This document shows, piece after piece, positions 23,053 through 34,365 of a stretch of 64,000 bases of DNA (the stretch's first letter is position 1; every line of letters starts with the position of its first letter). This stretch comes from Ziziphus jujuba (Eukaryota; Streptophyta; Magnoliopsida; Rosales; Rhamnaceae), in assembly GCF_031755915.1 (NCBI RefSeq), contig NC_083379.1, forward strand, positions 16,105,501-16,169,500, read 5' to 3'. Under the pieces are notes generated by a model that saw only the letters and a program-made list of their open reading frames with translations, ran no database searches and was not told the origin of the DNA. Both the position numbers and the translations under genes were made by a program.

Positions 23053-26000
23053 TGTAACACCCCGTCCCAAATCGCACCGGAATCCGTGCATGTTGACCGA
23101 GGTTGACCGTTGACCGTTGACCGAAGGGGGTCAAAAGTTGACTTTTTGACTCGGTAAGAATTTTGAGTTGACTAGGGTACCGTGGCGAAGTGCACGATGC
23201 CACGAGTTCGTAGACTGGTAGCACGTCGAAAACGGAGCTACGGTTTGAAAGTTATGGGCAAAACAAGTTGAAGTGTAAACTGTCTAAAAGGTGCCGGGAG
23301 TTGACTTTTTCTTGTGATGTAATTGTGAGTTGACTCTTGTATGGTTGTAAAGTACTCGTCGATACGAGTTCATAGACTAGTGGCACGCTTAAATCGGACA
23401 TGTGGTTAAAAAGTTATGGATGTTTGAAGTTTACCGGATACCGTATTATTTTAATGTTTTTGGGTCGTGAACAGTGAAATACCACGTGTCAGCTTCTGAG
23501 TGGTCCACGTGGCATGAACAGTGTCACACAGGGTTTTAATTTTGAAAAACTCTCGGGGAAGAGAGAGAAAGAGAGAGAAGAGAGAGAAAGAGAGAGAGGA
23601 GAGAGAAAGAGAGAGAGAGGACCCGCCGGCCGCCGGTCATTTTCATGTTTTTCCGGCCTAGTTACTGTACACGCGCCGGCCAGCCAGATTGCCCACCTCA
23701 TTTCCGGCAACACCTCCAAATTTCACGGCGAACGGCCGCCGGACGCGCCCGGATCGGACGTCCGAAGTTTGGCGGCGATTTTTCCCCTCCACCGCCGGCC
23801 ACCGCGAATCGGCACTGTTCCGGCCATTTTCCGGCCACACGCGCCTGACAGCCTTGATCCTCTCCTCAAGTCCAGCCTACCCACCAAAAATCACGTCCAT
23901 CGGACCACCGACGCGCCGGGATCGGAGCGTTTTCCGGCGAGGGGTCGAAAATCTTCAAACGGTGATTTCTCCGCCGTCCGACCTCCGTTTTGCTCACCGT
24001 CGGTCCCGTTGGATTGCTCTCCTCACGATCTACAAATCTGCAAAATTTCACAGCAAACGGTCACCGCCGGAAAATACTGTTCCGGCGACGGTTGCCGGTG
24101 ACGTGGCGGCCCGCCGGAAATTACTGTTCCGGCGAGTACCCGAAAATTTCCGGCCAGCTCCAGTCTGCAGTGTTCGACCTCCTGAACCCAAATCCGACTT
24201 CCGTTTCCACCAATTCGCGACGGTTTGGGAGAATTGCGGAGCCGAAACCCGAAAAGCTTCCCGATAAAATTCAAACCCCGTCGGGTACGATCATCGAAAA
24301 TTAAGACCGGATCTGTGATTAGCATCACTCGAGCTTCGATTCGGTATATGATTCGTAAATTTTAGTTATCGTTTGTGTTTTGACCCCCCGGGTACCGGGT
24401 ATTATTTACCCGAATAAAATATTAATTTATTTGACTGTCTGTGAATTTTGTTCTAGGAGCACCGGTGAGTCGTAGAATTGATCCCGTAGTGGATCATGGG
24501 TTAATTGCGTGCTCCAGGTGAGTGACCCACCTTCAAATTAATTTTGGGGAATTTAATTGATGAATATATTATGTGTGAATTAAATATTTGGAATTTAATT
24601 TCTATGTGCCAAATATTTATTGGATTTATTGTAGAAGTATTTATGAACTTATTGGATTTAAGAAAATGCGAATTCTACAAATTTATGTCGTGTGGAATTA
24701 TTTTATGGTTTTGAGGATTTTGAAATTGGTGTGGTTTTAATGGTAAATTGGGCACGATTTGATTTTCAAATATTTCAAGGAAAATATTTGGTTATGTTGG
24801 TGATTTCAATTTTTATGAAATATGCCCATAAAATATTATGGGATTTGATTATGATATTTCGAGAAATTATTTATGCTTGGAAAAAAATGTGGATATTTGA
24901 ATTGATGGATTTGGGAGTTGGTGGATTTGAAAATCATGGAATTTTTGGTATGGATTATAAGGAAATTGTGGAGAATTTCCCGGTTCAAGCGGATGGATTA
25001 TGCCCGCTATGCTTATGAAAAATGTGAAATTTGTTTTATGATTTAAATTTATGGATTTTATAATTTTTAGATGCACCGTGCACGTACTGGTGTTCTGATT
25101 ATGTGATATGGTATATGTGATATGGTTAGTGTGCACACGGTTGTGATTAGCGCGCAGGTGGGTGTGATTAGCGCGCAGGTGATGTGATTAGCGCGCAGGT
25201 GGGTGTGAGTAGCGCGCGGTTGATATTATGAGGGTGTCCTGTGGATGCCATCGGAGAGGGCGGCCACCCCCCTTTGGCCGGGACACCAGGTTAGCAGCGG
25301 CGCTGTGGGACGCCACGCGACCGTATGCCGGTTTCTCTCTATAACCTCTTGTCTGGCGGTACCTTGGGACGCTGGGTACTGTTGGCGCCACTGGTATATA
25401 GTGGGTGCATCAAATGATTTTCAGAACTGTGTTTTAAAAATAAAATGTTTGGAAACTGAATTGGAATTAAAGATATAATTGTTACCGCTTCTGGTATTTA
25501 ATTGATGTCTTGGTTTCGGGGAATATGGATAAAGGGTTTTGTGAAATTGTTTTAAAAGGGGAACCTTTCCAACTGAGAGAATTGTAAGGGTTTTGAGAGA
25601 AAATATTATTTCCAAATAATTATTATTTATACTTATTACTGTGATAATATATGGTATAGTAGTAGGGTCGCTCACTGAGATGATTAGCATCTCACACTCT
25701 TAAATTCCGTTCCTCTAGGTACCAGGTTGTCGGCGTTCACTCGGAGCGGACTTGATCTTCCTCGCTGTTTTAGTTCGTACTGTACCCTGTTCTTCTTTAT
25801 TGCAGTTGTACTATTTCTTTCACTCTTGTTGTATTTATCTTGCACTGGATTACTGTATTTTTGTTTTGAAGTGCTGAAATTTGTGGAACCAATTTGTAGT
25901 TTGTGGGAGGAATAAGGGGATATTTTTGAAGTGTGTTTTCAGTGCAGGTAAATTTGTGGTAAGTAAATCCCTTAGGGGAGGTGCTGCCGGATTTTCTGTT

Positions 26001-26076
26001 GGAAGGTTCGGTGGTATTTCCCTGGGATCAGGCCTGTCTAGGGTTCCGGAGGAGGAATTCTGGACGGGTCCTGACA
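23053..26076 (+). mobile_element. Solo LTR, 3.02 kb, with 5-bp target duplication
   Basis: Begins TGTAACACCCCGTCC and ends GGACGGGTCCTGACA; the two 15-base ends are imperfect inverted repeats. It is flanked by perfect ATCGC copies (23048-23052 and 26077-26081), so it inserted as a retroelement and later lost its interior by LTR-LTR recombination. No primer-binding site or gag-pol follows. The interior has a GTTGACCG cluster (23095-23125), two CACGTG boxes (23483 and 23506), a GA-rich tract (23560-23620), a GC-rich CCGG-rich block (23620-24300) and a 4-unit GCGCGC repeat (25141-25223). Orientation is given by the TGTAACACCCC end, typical of the 5' end of such LTRs; the family is not assigned. 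Confidence 0.85.
25141..25223. repeat. Four tandem 20-22-bp units with GCGCGC cores
   Basis: Units TGTGATTAGCGCGCAGGTG start near 25142, 25163, 25183 and 25204; the last is diverged (GTGAGTAGCGCGCGG). They are within the solo LTR. Confidence 0.85.
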
Positions 26077-26081
26077 ATCGC

Positions 26082-28745
26082 TCTCAGAACCCTCCCTAAA
26101 AACTCGAAAAGGTCTTGCGTAATGAAATTTCACTGAACCAGTAGTAAAAGTTCAGTGGAATCTCCTTGTAAATTGGATATAACCCAACAGTATAGATAAG
26201 ATATCATAAACATTTTTAATAAAAATTTTATAAAATCATCAATCAAAGATAATATAAGGATAACACATATTAGGTTAATCTACTAAACTAATCTAAGGAG
26301 TACAAATTAACAAATGTAAAATATTGAAAGCGCTTAATGTAATGTATATAATAGAACAAGCGAAAGAAATAATATTTACTATCATTAGAGTCAAAGGAAA
26401 GAACAATACATGCACAAATACATGGATGTGATGTACACAACCCATCAGCTGACGCCTAGGGGAAACAGTTTAGAAATACAAAACTATAAGACGAGTTAAG
26501 TGAATGAACAAGTAAATTTTAGGAAAAGTAAATATTATTCTTAAAAATCCTTTCTCTTAAAACCTTGCTTTCACTCTTTAAAAATTCTCTTAATTTGAAA
26601 AAAAAAATTTTGACAAAACCTAACATAACAATTCATAAACTATTGAGTAAGGATATTAAAATCAAATAACATCCATCACCTCATAATAGCTAATACTTTT
26701 ATGGATCAAAATTTATACATATCAGTAATCAAATATATATATATAAACACATAAACATATACCACATCCTTGGTGTACCAACAATATTCCTGTGTACCAT
26801 AACATGTCACACGACAACATCTAGTATTTTAGTGTGTCTTTATTTATTAAAGAGGGGAAAACTGTCAATGAGACTTTCAGCATCTCAGAGGCGTCACAGA
26901 CTAAGACCTGTCATCCAAACTCAAGAATCACTTGATGAAGTAGGAAATGGTCAAATAAGTGTACATAATCATAATCCAATAAATTTATATCCATGGTATA
27001 ATACGGTACATAATAATCCATAATCTAGTATTCACCTCATAATCTAATATATTAATAAAATTTATCAAATAATATGTATAATTATCATATCAAAATATTC
27101 TCACAAATACCATCATAAACATACACATCATAAACATATATATAGCCATATATTAAAATTTGTTTATACCAAACCAATCCTTTTAGTATAATATGATATG
27201 ATAAATCAAATAATTCTTTCATAGCATATAATACAATATATGATTTAAATAATTTCAGAAATAATAATAATAAGAATAATAAGAATAAGAATAAGATTAA
27301 TTCAAATACATAAGTCCCAAAACCATATTAAAAAATAAAGTCCACTCGCTAATTACAACTCAAATCAACTCCTTCGTCAGATCACCTCCAATATCAGTCC
27401 AGTATCTAAAATAATAATAAAATAGATCTTAGACTTCAAAAATTAAACTAAAGACATTAGATGCATATGAATGTCTCAAAATAACTTTAATAACTCCAAA
27501 ACTTCTAAAATTGGACATAGAATAATAGTTCAATTATACTATGAGCCCTAAATACCCAATATTCAAAATTGGGATTTTTCATCCGGAGGCCAATTCAATA
27601 AAATCGAACCTTCCATTGGGTCCCATTAACACCTAATTACTCTAATCCAACTTCAATTTTAAAATGATGTCCAAACATAGTCCAATTTTATCTGACATTA
27701 AACTAATTCATTCCAAAATAGAAAAACTATCAAACGATGTTGAAAATTTATAAATAAGTACCAAATTGAAGGTTGTGGAGTGGGTAATGAGATAGTAAGC
27801 TCACTTTGGTCCAAACACATCTTTGACGATTGAAAAATGCCTCTAATGCTTTGGCCAAAATTAAGATTGATGGATTTCTTAAACCATACAGAATTCTAAC
27901 AAATAAAGGCTAGGAATGGATTCAAATGGTCCAAAATGGGGGCTAAAGGGTATGGGATGGCTAGGGTTGGTTGAAAAATGGCCAACTCACCAAAAAAACC
28001 AAAGCTGCCACAGCGCTAGAAAAAGCCTCGATCTAGGCATGTCCAACAGCAGCTGGCCGGAAAATTTAGTGGGGATGGTTGGAAATTGATTGGTAACATG
28101 ATGTCCAGGTGCATGTTGGTCAATTTGGTCAGACTTAGGGTTAATTTCATCTGAATCAGGGAGAGAAGGAGAGAGATGAGGCGCGTCGGTCAGAGATCTG
28201 GCCAGAAATTTTGGTAGCTAGATCATTGTTAGGTGGACTTCAGGGTCACCCAACACGTGTGGCATTTTGATAGTCAAAAAAGGCTCAAAGTCAATGAAAA
28301 ACAATCTGCAATGGTGGAGGGGTTGTGTGTCGCAAACGGGTCTAGTTTAGGTCATAGGTTTTTAAGGTTTTCAGAGTTTTTGAAGACTTTTTAGTTTTTT
28401 TCTAAATTGCTCTATGCCTGGTACACTTCCTTGTGTATTTATAGACTTAAGGATCACCAAAGACAAAAATTTAACACTGATTTGAACATTAATATAAAAT
28501 ATTGATATTTAAAATTTTTTAAAATCAGAACTTTTTAATTGTAACTCATAATTAGGTTTGTTGTAAGTCTTTGAACTCATATCAACAAGCTCTATAATAT
28601 GGTATAAGAGCCAAAACCAAAATCCATCTTCAAAAAAAAAAAAGAGTCAAATTTGAACCAATTTAAAAGTCTAATTTGGTCAACTCTGATCAAACCATTC
28701 AAAAATTTAAATTCCAAATGTTTTTTGGGACAGATCATTTGGTCA
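26082..28745 (-). mobile_element. Probable long LTR-like sequence, minus orientation
   Basis: Non-coding. The part at 27540-28745 matches the LTR-like fragment at 21310-22369. The outer edge near 28735 reads, on the minus strand, TGATCTGTCCCAAAAAAC, a decayed form of the TGTAACATCCGTCCC start. If 26082-27540 belongs to the same element, the 3-kb solo LTR inserted at its far edge. Boundaries are uncertain. Confidence 0.35.
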
Positions 28746-29091
28746 ACTCTATAATTTTGATTGCACATATATCCTAACCACAAATAACTATCACAACATT
28801 GAATGTGGTTTTTTCAGCAAAAAAACATTGTATGTGGTTTGTCTATTTGAACAAAAAAAATACTTTTTATTTACAACATGGTATGTGCTGGATTTATTTG
28901 GACCCAAAAAAAAAATGCTATCATTAAATATATTACACAAAATAAAATGAAAAAAAAAACTAAACTAATCATTTTTAATTTCCTATACAATGTCTTTAGT
29001 GGAAAAGCCAATAAAACAATAATCATTCGGATGCCAAGAAGTCAACCAATATGTTTATGAAATGTAAAAATATCATTATTTGATTGATTTA
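28746..29091. repeat. Copy 2 of the duplicated flank
   Basis: Matches 22690-22975, with extra A-runs and small indels. It is cut by the hAT element at 29100; the tail of the match resumes at about 30560-30660. Confidence 0.65.
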
Positions 29092-29099
29092 AATACATA

Positions 29100-30415
29100 T
29101 AGGAATGTCAACGGGGTGGAGCGGGACCGATTTTTAAAATTCCATCCCTGTCTTAGCAGGGAATTTTCCATCTTATCCCTGCGATTTTCCCGTTTCTTGA
29201 AATGCGAAGCGGAGACGAGGATCTCCCAATCGGGGACGGGACGGGGCAGTTTTTCTCCTTTTTATTATAATTGATGTATCCTCTCTGTCTTCCTAGTGTC
29301 CAAAAAAAAACCCCAAGTTTTCCATTGATATCACAAGGCAAAAAGGAAAACCTCCATTTCTCTATTCTTTCCCAAAAAACACACCATCAAGTATACAAAC
29401 AAGGTCAAGCTACCTAGCTTTATTATCTGTAAAAAAGGGTCACTTTGGTTTTAATTGTGAGCTTCAAGCAATTCATGATCTGTGACTGTGAGAAAGATAG
29501 ATATATGGATAGGGCTCCTTTTTGTGATAAGGCAAATGTGAAGGAAAAAAAAAAACAAAAAACAAAAATACTTCAAATGATCAGTTTATTAATCAAACAC
29601 ATGAGACTGAATGAAAATCTCATTTTAAGCTCTAAGTTCCATGAAACAAAATAAATAAAATTACAAAAACCACTAAATCAATAAAAATAAAAATAAAAGA
29701 TTGTGAAGCAAATATAGAAACACTTTACAACGATTTGGGATGTTCTCTACAATAACTTCAAAGCAAATGTTAATCGAAAATCAGTTTGAAAATGATGAAT
29801 TCCATGCACAGAAATGCAATAGACTAAGAAAAAAAAAATCACAAAACACAAACTTTTCCAAAATTGAGGAGCCCATGGACTAGATAAGATGAAGTAATTA
29901 GCATTGACCCCTGTTTCAAAAACAAAGCCCCCACAAACCCCAAAAACAGAATATAGAAAATTTGAAGGAAGAAAATAAATAAATAAATAATGAAACAAGA
30001 AAAAACAAAAAACAAAAAAAAAAAGGAAAAAGACACAAGATCCTACCTAGGAGTCGAGGTTGGGGCTGTGAGAGTTGTGACTCTTGTGAAGTGAAGGTGG
30101 GTGATGGTCGGCAGCTTCGTGAATGGTACGGTAGTAGCTCTTTGTGAAGTGAAGGTGATGTCAGCAAAAAGAAAATGAGGGTTGTTTTTGTTAGGGTTTA
30201 GATTTACATAAATGAAATTAAAATATATATATATATATATACCGGGCTAGATTCGGGCCGGGGTTTTTATTGCTTGGTCCCAACCTTCCTCGATTTGTGT
30301 TTTAAACTATTGCCCAGAGCCCGCCCCCATGACCCCAATTTTTCGAAGAAAAATCGCTCCGTTCGAGGCGATGCACCGTGGATTTCGATTCGTTCGTGGC
30401 AAATTGTTATTCCTA
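29100..30415. mobile_element. Non-autonomous hAT element, 1.3 kb
   Basis: Starts TAGGAATGTCAACGGGG and ends, as the inverted complement, TAGGAATAACAA. Flanks are AATACATA (29092-29099) and TATACATA (30416-30423), 7 of 8 identical, the hAT target-duplication size. The left end carries GGGGACGGGACGGGGCAG-like G-rich subterminal sequence; the right end has GGGCC/CCGGG words. Bases 30030-30180, read on the minus strand, resemble a spliced leader (a duplicated CTTCACTTCACAA word). No transposase remains. Confidence 0.75.
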
Positions 30416-31167
30416 TATACATATACATACACAATCATATTCAAATCAAGTCATTACTATCAGAACTTCTTCCTATTCTTACATCCATTAAGATTTAAAA
30501 TATATTTATTAGCCATCAGTACCAGCGGGATTTACTTTTTCTAAATAGAGTTTTAGTATGTCACTAGATTCAAATTTAATTATTTTTTGAATTTTAAATC
30601 TTAGCATTTGATGTGATTTAATGATTAATAAAAGAAGACATGACAAAACTATTAGGTCATTCTAATATTATATTGTTTTCTACAAATAAAATAACAACAT
30701 ATCATCACTTGATAAATACATTAGCAGATTTTTTGATACCTCTAGTATTATTCTATAAGATAAATAAATAAAATAATTCATCTCCTCTTTTAGCAGTTTA
30801 ATTAATACCTTCTCCATACGCTTCATTAGCTTTAGCCTTAGGATTGAAACATAATACTCAGTTCGATCCACTGCTAATCAATGTTAGGCTTTTGAGAACC
30901 TCCTTTCCAGTGCGTAGTGATCATCCGACATTTTTTATAATTAATCATCAGTAGTGTTTTTTTTTTTTTTTTTTTTTGAAAAGAAAAAATTTTTATTATT
31001 GAGATATTACAAGGTTAATAAAACAACTCTCAATCGGATTAAAGATCTGAAGCCCAAGATGGACCCTCCTCTATCCAGGTTTTTGGATGATCATTAGAAA
31101 TGGCATATCCAGGTTTTTGTTTGTTTCTGTATATCATCAATCAGGTCCCAAATTGTCAACCATTGAA

Positions 31168-31203
<36 letters not shown>

Positions 31204-31520
31204 TCCACTGCATACAGCTTCGGAGTCACTCTCAACTACCGCACCTTCAATTCCCACTTCATCAAAACCAAATTTGATGGCCAACATCTCCATTGCGAAA
31301 GCAGAAAGCCATAATTTGACATATAGCAACCATGACTACTCGTCGTCTCTAACAACCACCCCAACCTCAATTGTTTGTGATTTTGTCATATATCAATATA
31401 TATACCATCAGTGAACATATATCATTTTTATCTCACATGTTCTGATAAACAAATATGGCAAGCTCGATGTGTTTTTAATTAGAAAAATAGTATAATTATA
31501 TGTGTATATATATATATATA
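30416..31520. other. Spacer with two poly(A)/poly(T) tracts
   Basis: Contains the tail of duplicated flank 2 (30560-30660), a T-run at about 30957-30977 followed by a sequence that looks, on the minus strand, like a retroposon 3' end with an A-tail, and an A-run of more than 30 bases at about 31169-31201. No supported gene. Confidence 0.5.
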
Positions 31521-31680
31521 GTCCGTCTATGGTGCGGACGGTCCTCATGCGGACCACAGTATTAGTGACGGTTTTTCATAGTATTGGTGATAATTTCCTA
31601 AGAAACCGTCATTAATACTATGAAAAACTGTCACTAATACTGCGGTGCTCATGCGAACCGTTCTCACCATAGAATTTCCG
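31521..31680. mobile_element. Hairpin MITE (about 150 bp)
   Basis: Two arms of about 70 bp are inverted complements with few mismatches: the left from CTATGGTGCGGAC (31527) and the right ending at CACCATAG (31672). Shared internal words are CAGTATTAGTGAC and TTTTTCATAGTATT. The loop is about 8 bases near 31597. Both flanks are (TA)n, so the target duplication cannot be read. A superfamily is not assigned. Confidence 0.75.
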
Positions 31681-33879
31681 TATATATACATATATATATA
31701 TATATATATAGGTCATATAAATATATAGGCCTTTGTGGATGCACATCGATTTTAGCTGTGCGATGGGTAGCCAAAGGTTGGACACACAACCATCAGTCCC
31801 AGTTTTCGGTTTGGCATGGAGAGGCATCCTCCTATTTTGGACCTTTTTTTTTTTATATAGAGAACAATAAAAATAAAATAAAAATACAAAATAAAGAATT
31901 ACATAGAAGTAGAAACTAATTATTTATGATAGAGTGGTGAGAATGTGAGGTTTAATTGGAAATGCAGCTAAGTAGTAGCTTAAAGGGTAAGTGATTATAG
32001 TTTGGCAGAAGTAGATCAATCCCACATGCTGAGCACGTGGAGGTCAGGTCACAAACAGTGACATTTTAAGAGCCAAAATTGATTATATATATTGTTATTA
32101 TATGCATATGGTTGACTTTAATCCGGTGGAGCCAAATAAAACCTAACGTGAATCGAACCTCTTTACTTACTAGTGGTGGCATGCATGAAGAAAGGCGTGC
32201 TAATACATGAATTTATCCAATCTCACTCTCCTATAAATAATTGTTTCGTTTTCTTATTTTTTAAGAAAAGTATAATATATTAAAATGTATAATTTAAGAA
32301 ACCCAGAAAAAAAGAAATTTATTTTATATAAAAGTTTCTGATTCATTGATTGAGCTAATGAGGATTAAAAGAGGTCGGTGTCGAGAGTCAGGACATGACC
32401 TGTACGACATTACCACGATGTGTGAAAACTGAAAAGTTTATTTATTTATTTATTTTGGCTCAATATCAGTAGCAATCACCGACAAAATATAAGGACGCTT
32501 GCATTTATTTTGGCCCAAATAAAAAAAAAAAAAACATTTTTAATAAATAGTAGTATTTTGAGTGTCACACATTAAATTGCTATCAAATAAACTTATATTG
32601 AGTGTTTCTATTTAATGAAATTGAATATTGGTCTCTACGATGGCTTTTTGAATTCAACATTTTAATAATAAAATTATTATAATTTTGAGATATGCTTTTT
32701 TCCTTTATACCAAAACCAATTCTAAAATTTTAGGACAACAAATTGGATTAATTTAATTATATTAATTCATATGATGTGACTAAAGACAGCTATAATTATT
32801 GCCCATTTGGAATGGCTCTAAGATTCGTAACTTTTCCAAATTGTATTAAATTTGGAGTTGTTTTAGTGAACATACTTGTATAGGTGTATTTACCCAAAAA
32901 AAAAAAAAAAAAAAAAAAAAAACTCGTATAGGTGCGTGTTGTTAATCGAGGAGAGCAAACATTGACTGATCAAACTAAAAACCCTTTTTTTTTTTGAAAG
33001 AAACGCTGACATTTATTATACACTGCATCATTGACAGGATTAGCAAATTTTTTAATTTCCAAATAATTAACATATACATATAGCACAGTATTTTGACCCA
33101 TGTATTCTCTCCATATTATATAGAAATTGACCAAAGAATATTTATATGATTAATGAAATACATATATATAGCTTCTGGTATCGTTTTTTAAGTTTAATTT
33201 TTGTTGAACTTTGCCTTTGTTAACAAAGTTATTCATAATTTGAATACTTAAAAATTTATGATAATCTTTTTTTTCAGGGAAATTTAAATTTATTCATGAA
33301 AAGTTGAGGCAAATTGAGGGATATATACTGTTATTGAGCTATATGATAGCACCTTATACAGTTCAACACATTGCAAACCAAATTTAACTCAATTCATCAA
33401 TAAGGCATTGAAAATCATCCAAAAAATTGTTGAGCAAATTAATCATTGAAGAACACCTTTCTGCTAAATGAAAAAAGCAAAACGCTTAGCTAAAAATAAA
33501 ACCTCTTTTTCCTTAACTCAAGTTTGCTGATTTAATACTATTTATGTGTTTTGTCTAATTAACAAAATACTATAGAATTATAATAATGATTCAAATGGGC
33601 CATAATTTCTTGACGGGCATAAAATTGACCTAATTAATAATATTACCTTCAAGGCATTAAAGTATTTCTTGCTTCACAAAATTGTAAAGTCTTTCCTACC
33701 CATAAAGAAGCATTCCGAGGAGAAACAAATAAAAATTCAGCAATACAGACTATAATATTACACATATATTAACGAGAAAGTGACAAAACATCCTTTAAAC
33801 CCTGTACTAATCCTTGAGCACAAAACCAAAAAAGAAAATAAAGGATGAAAGAGAGACAGAGATAGAGAGACAGAGAACT
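31681..33879. other. AT-rich intergenic spacer
   Basis: No gene supported. It has an A-run at about 32898-32921 and a T-run at 32984-32995 followed by sequence like a retroposon 3' end on the minus strand. Downstream of the small gene at 33880 it should hold that gene's 3' UTR. Confidence 0.45.
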
Positions 33880-34212
33880 TCAAGTGAACAGGGGAGGAAG
33901 ACTAAGAACTGTCCTCTCACCACGGCTAAACAATCGCTTGCAAGTCTTGAGCTGACAACAAACTTGTTTACCAACGCTAACTTTAGCTGCAGATATGCCT
34001 ATCAACATGCTCTTCCTCAACTTTGTTAATCTCTTACCGATCTTAACCTTCAACTTTCTTATTCTAATTCTCAGATAAGATGGTCTCGTTCTTCGCGAAT
34101 CTGCTTTCTCCAATACTTTATAGATCAAGAACTGTGCTCTTCGATGGATTTTCTCGTCTGGGTCCTCCTTATCTACCTTCGAGTACCCAAATGGCCTCCT
34201 CACTATTGCCAT
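33880..34212 (-). CDS. Small basic plant protein, function unknown (110 aa)
   Basis: Single-exon open frame starting ATG at 34212 and ending TGA at 33880-33882. The protein opens MAIVRRPFGYSKVDKED and has a charged central part (IHRRAQFLIYKVLEKADSRR, about residues 23-42). A strongly basic stretch follows (LRIRIRKLKVKIGKRLTKLR, about 47-66), then MLIGISAAKVSVGKQV and a short tail. There is no signal peptide or membrane helix; the Lys/Arg spacing suggests an amphipathic basic helix. It looks like a real gene: complex composition unlike the spacer, a good TATA box about 145 bases upstream and a plausible short leader. I believe similar small proteins occur in other dicots, from memory of the HRRAQFLIYKVL-like core; I cannot name a function. 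Nothing next to it suggests one. Confidence 0.7.
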   Translation of the reverse strand: MAIVRRPFGYSKVDKEDPDEKIHRRAQFLIYKVLEKADSRRTRPSYLRIRIRKLKVKIGKRLTKLRKSMLIGISAAKVSVGKQVCCQLKTCKRLFSRGERTVLSLPPLFT

Positions 34213-34356
34213 TATTTTTCTTTTCCCTTTTTGGATTTATTGCTCCTACTCTTTCTATCTGATTTTTCTCTTAGTACTAGAGAGAAAAATGCAGTAGAAA
34301 GAAAAGAGATAATGTGTTTATTATATTACAGCTAAAATTGAGAATTTACTTGGTTA

Positions 34357-34365
34357 TATTTATAG
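34357..34365 (-). promoter_or_regulatory. TATA box of the small basic protein gene
   Basis: CTATAAATA on the minus strand. Transcription would start near 34330, leaving a leader of about 115-120 bases before the ATG at 34212. The leader (about 34213-34320) is pyrimidine-rich on the minus strand's complement and free of upstream ATGs in good context as far as I can see. Confidence 0.6.

Noticed and set aside
23514..24304. Several overlapping open frames of 100-195 codons
   Set aside because: They lie in the CpG-rich block of the solo LTR, are open in several frames and both strands at once, and resemble no protein family; high GC explains the lack of stops.
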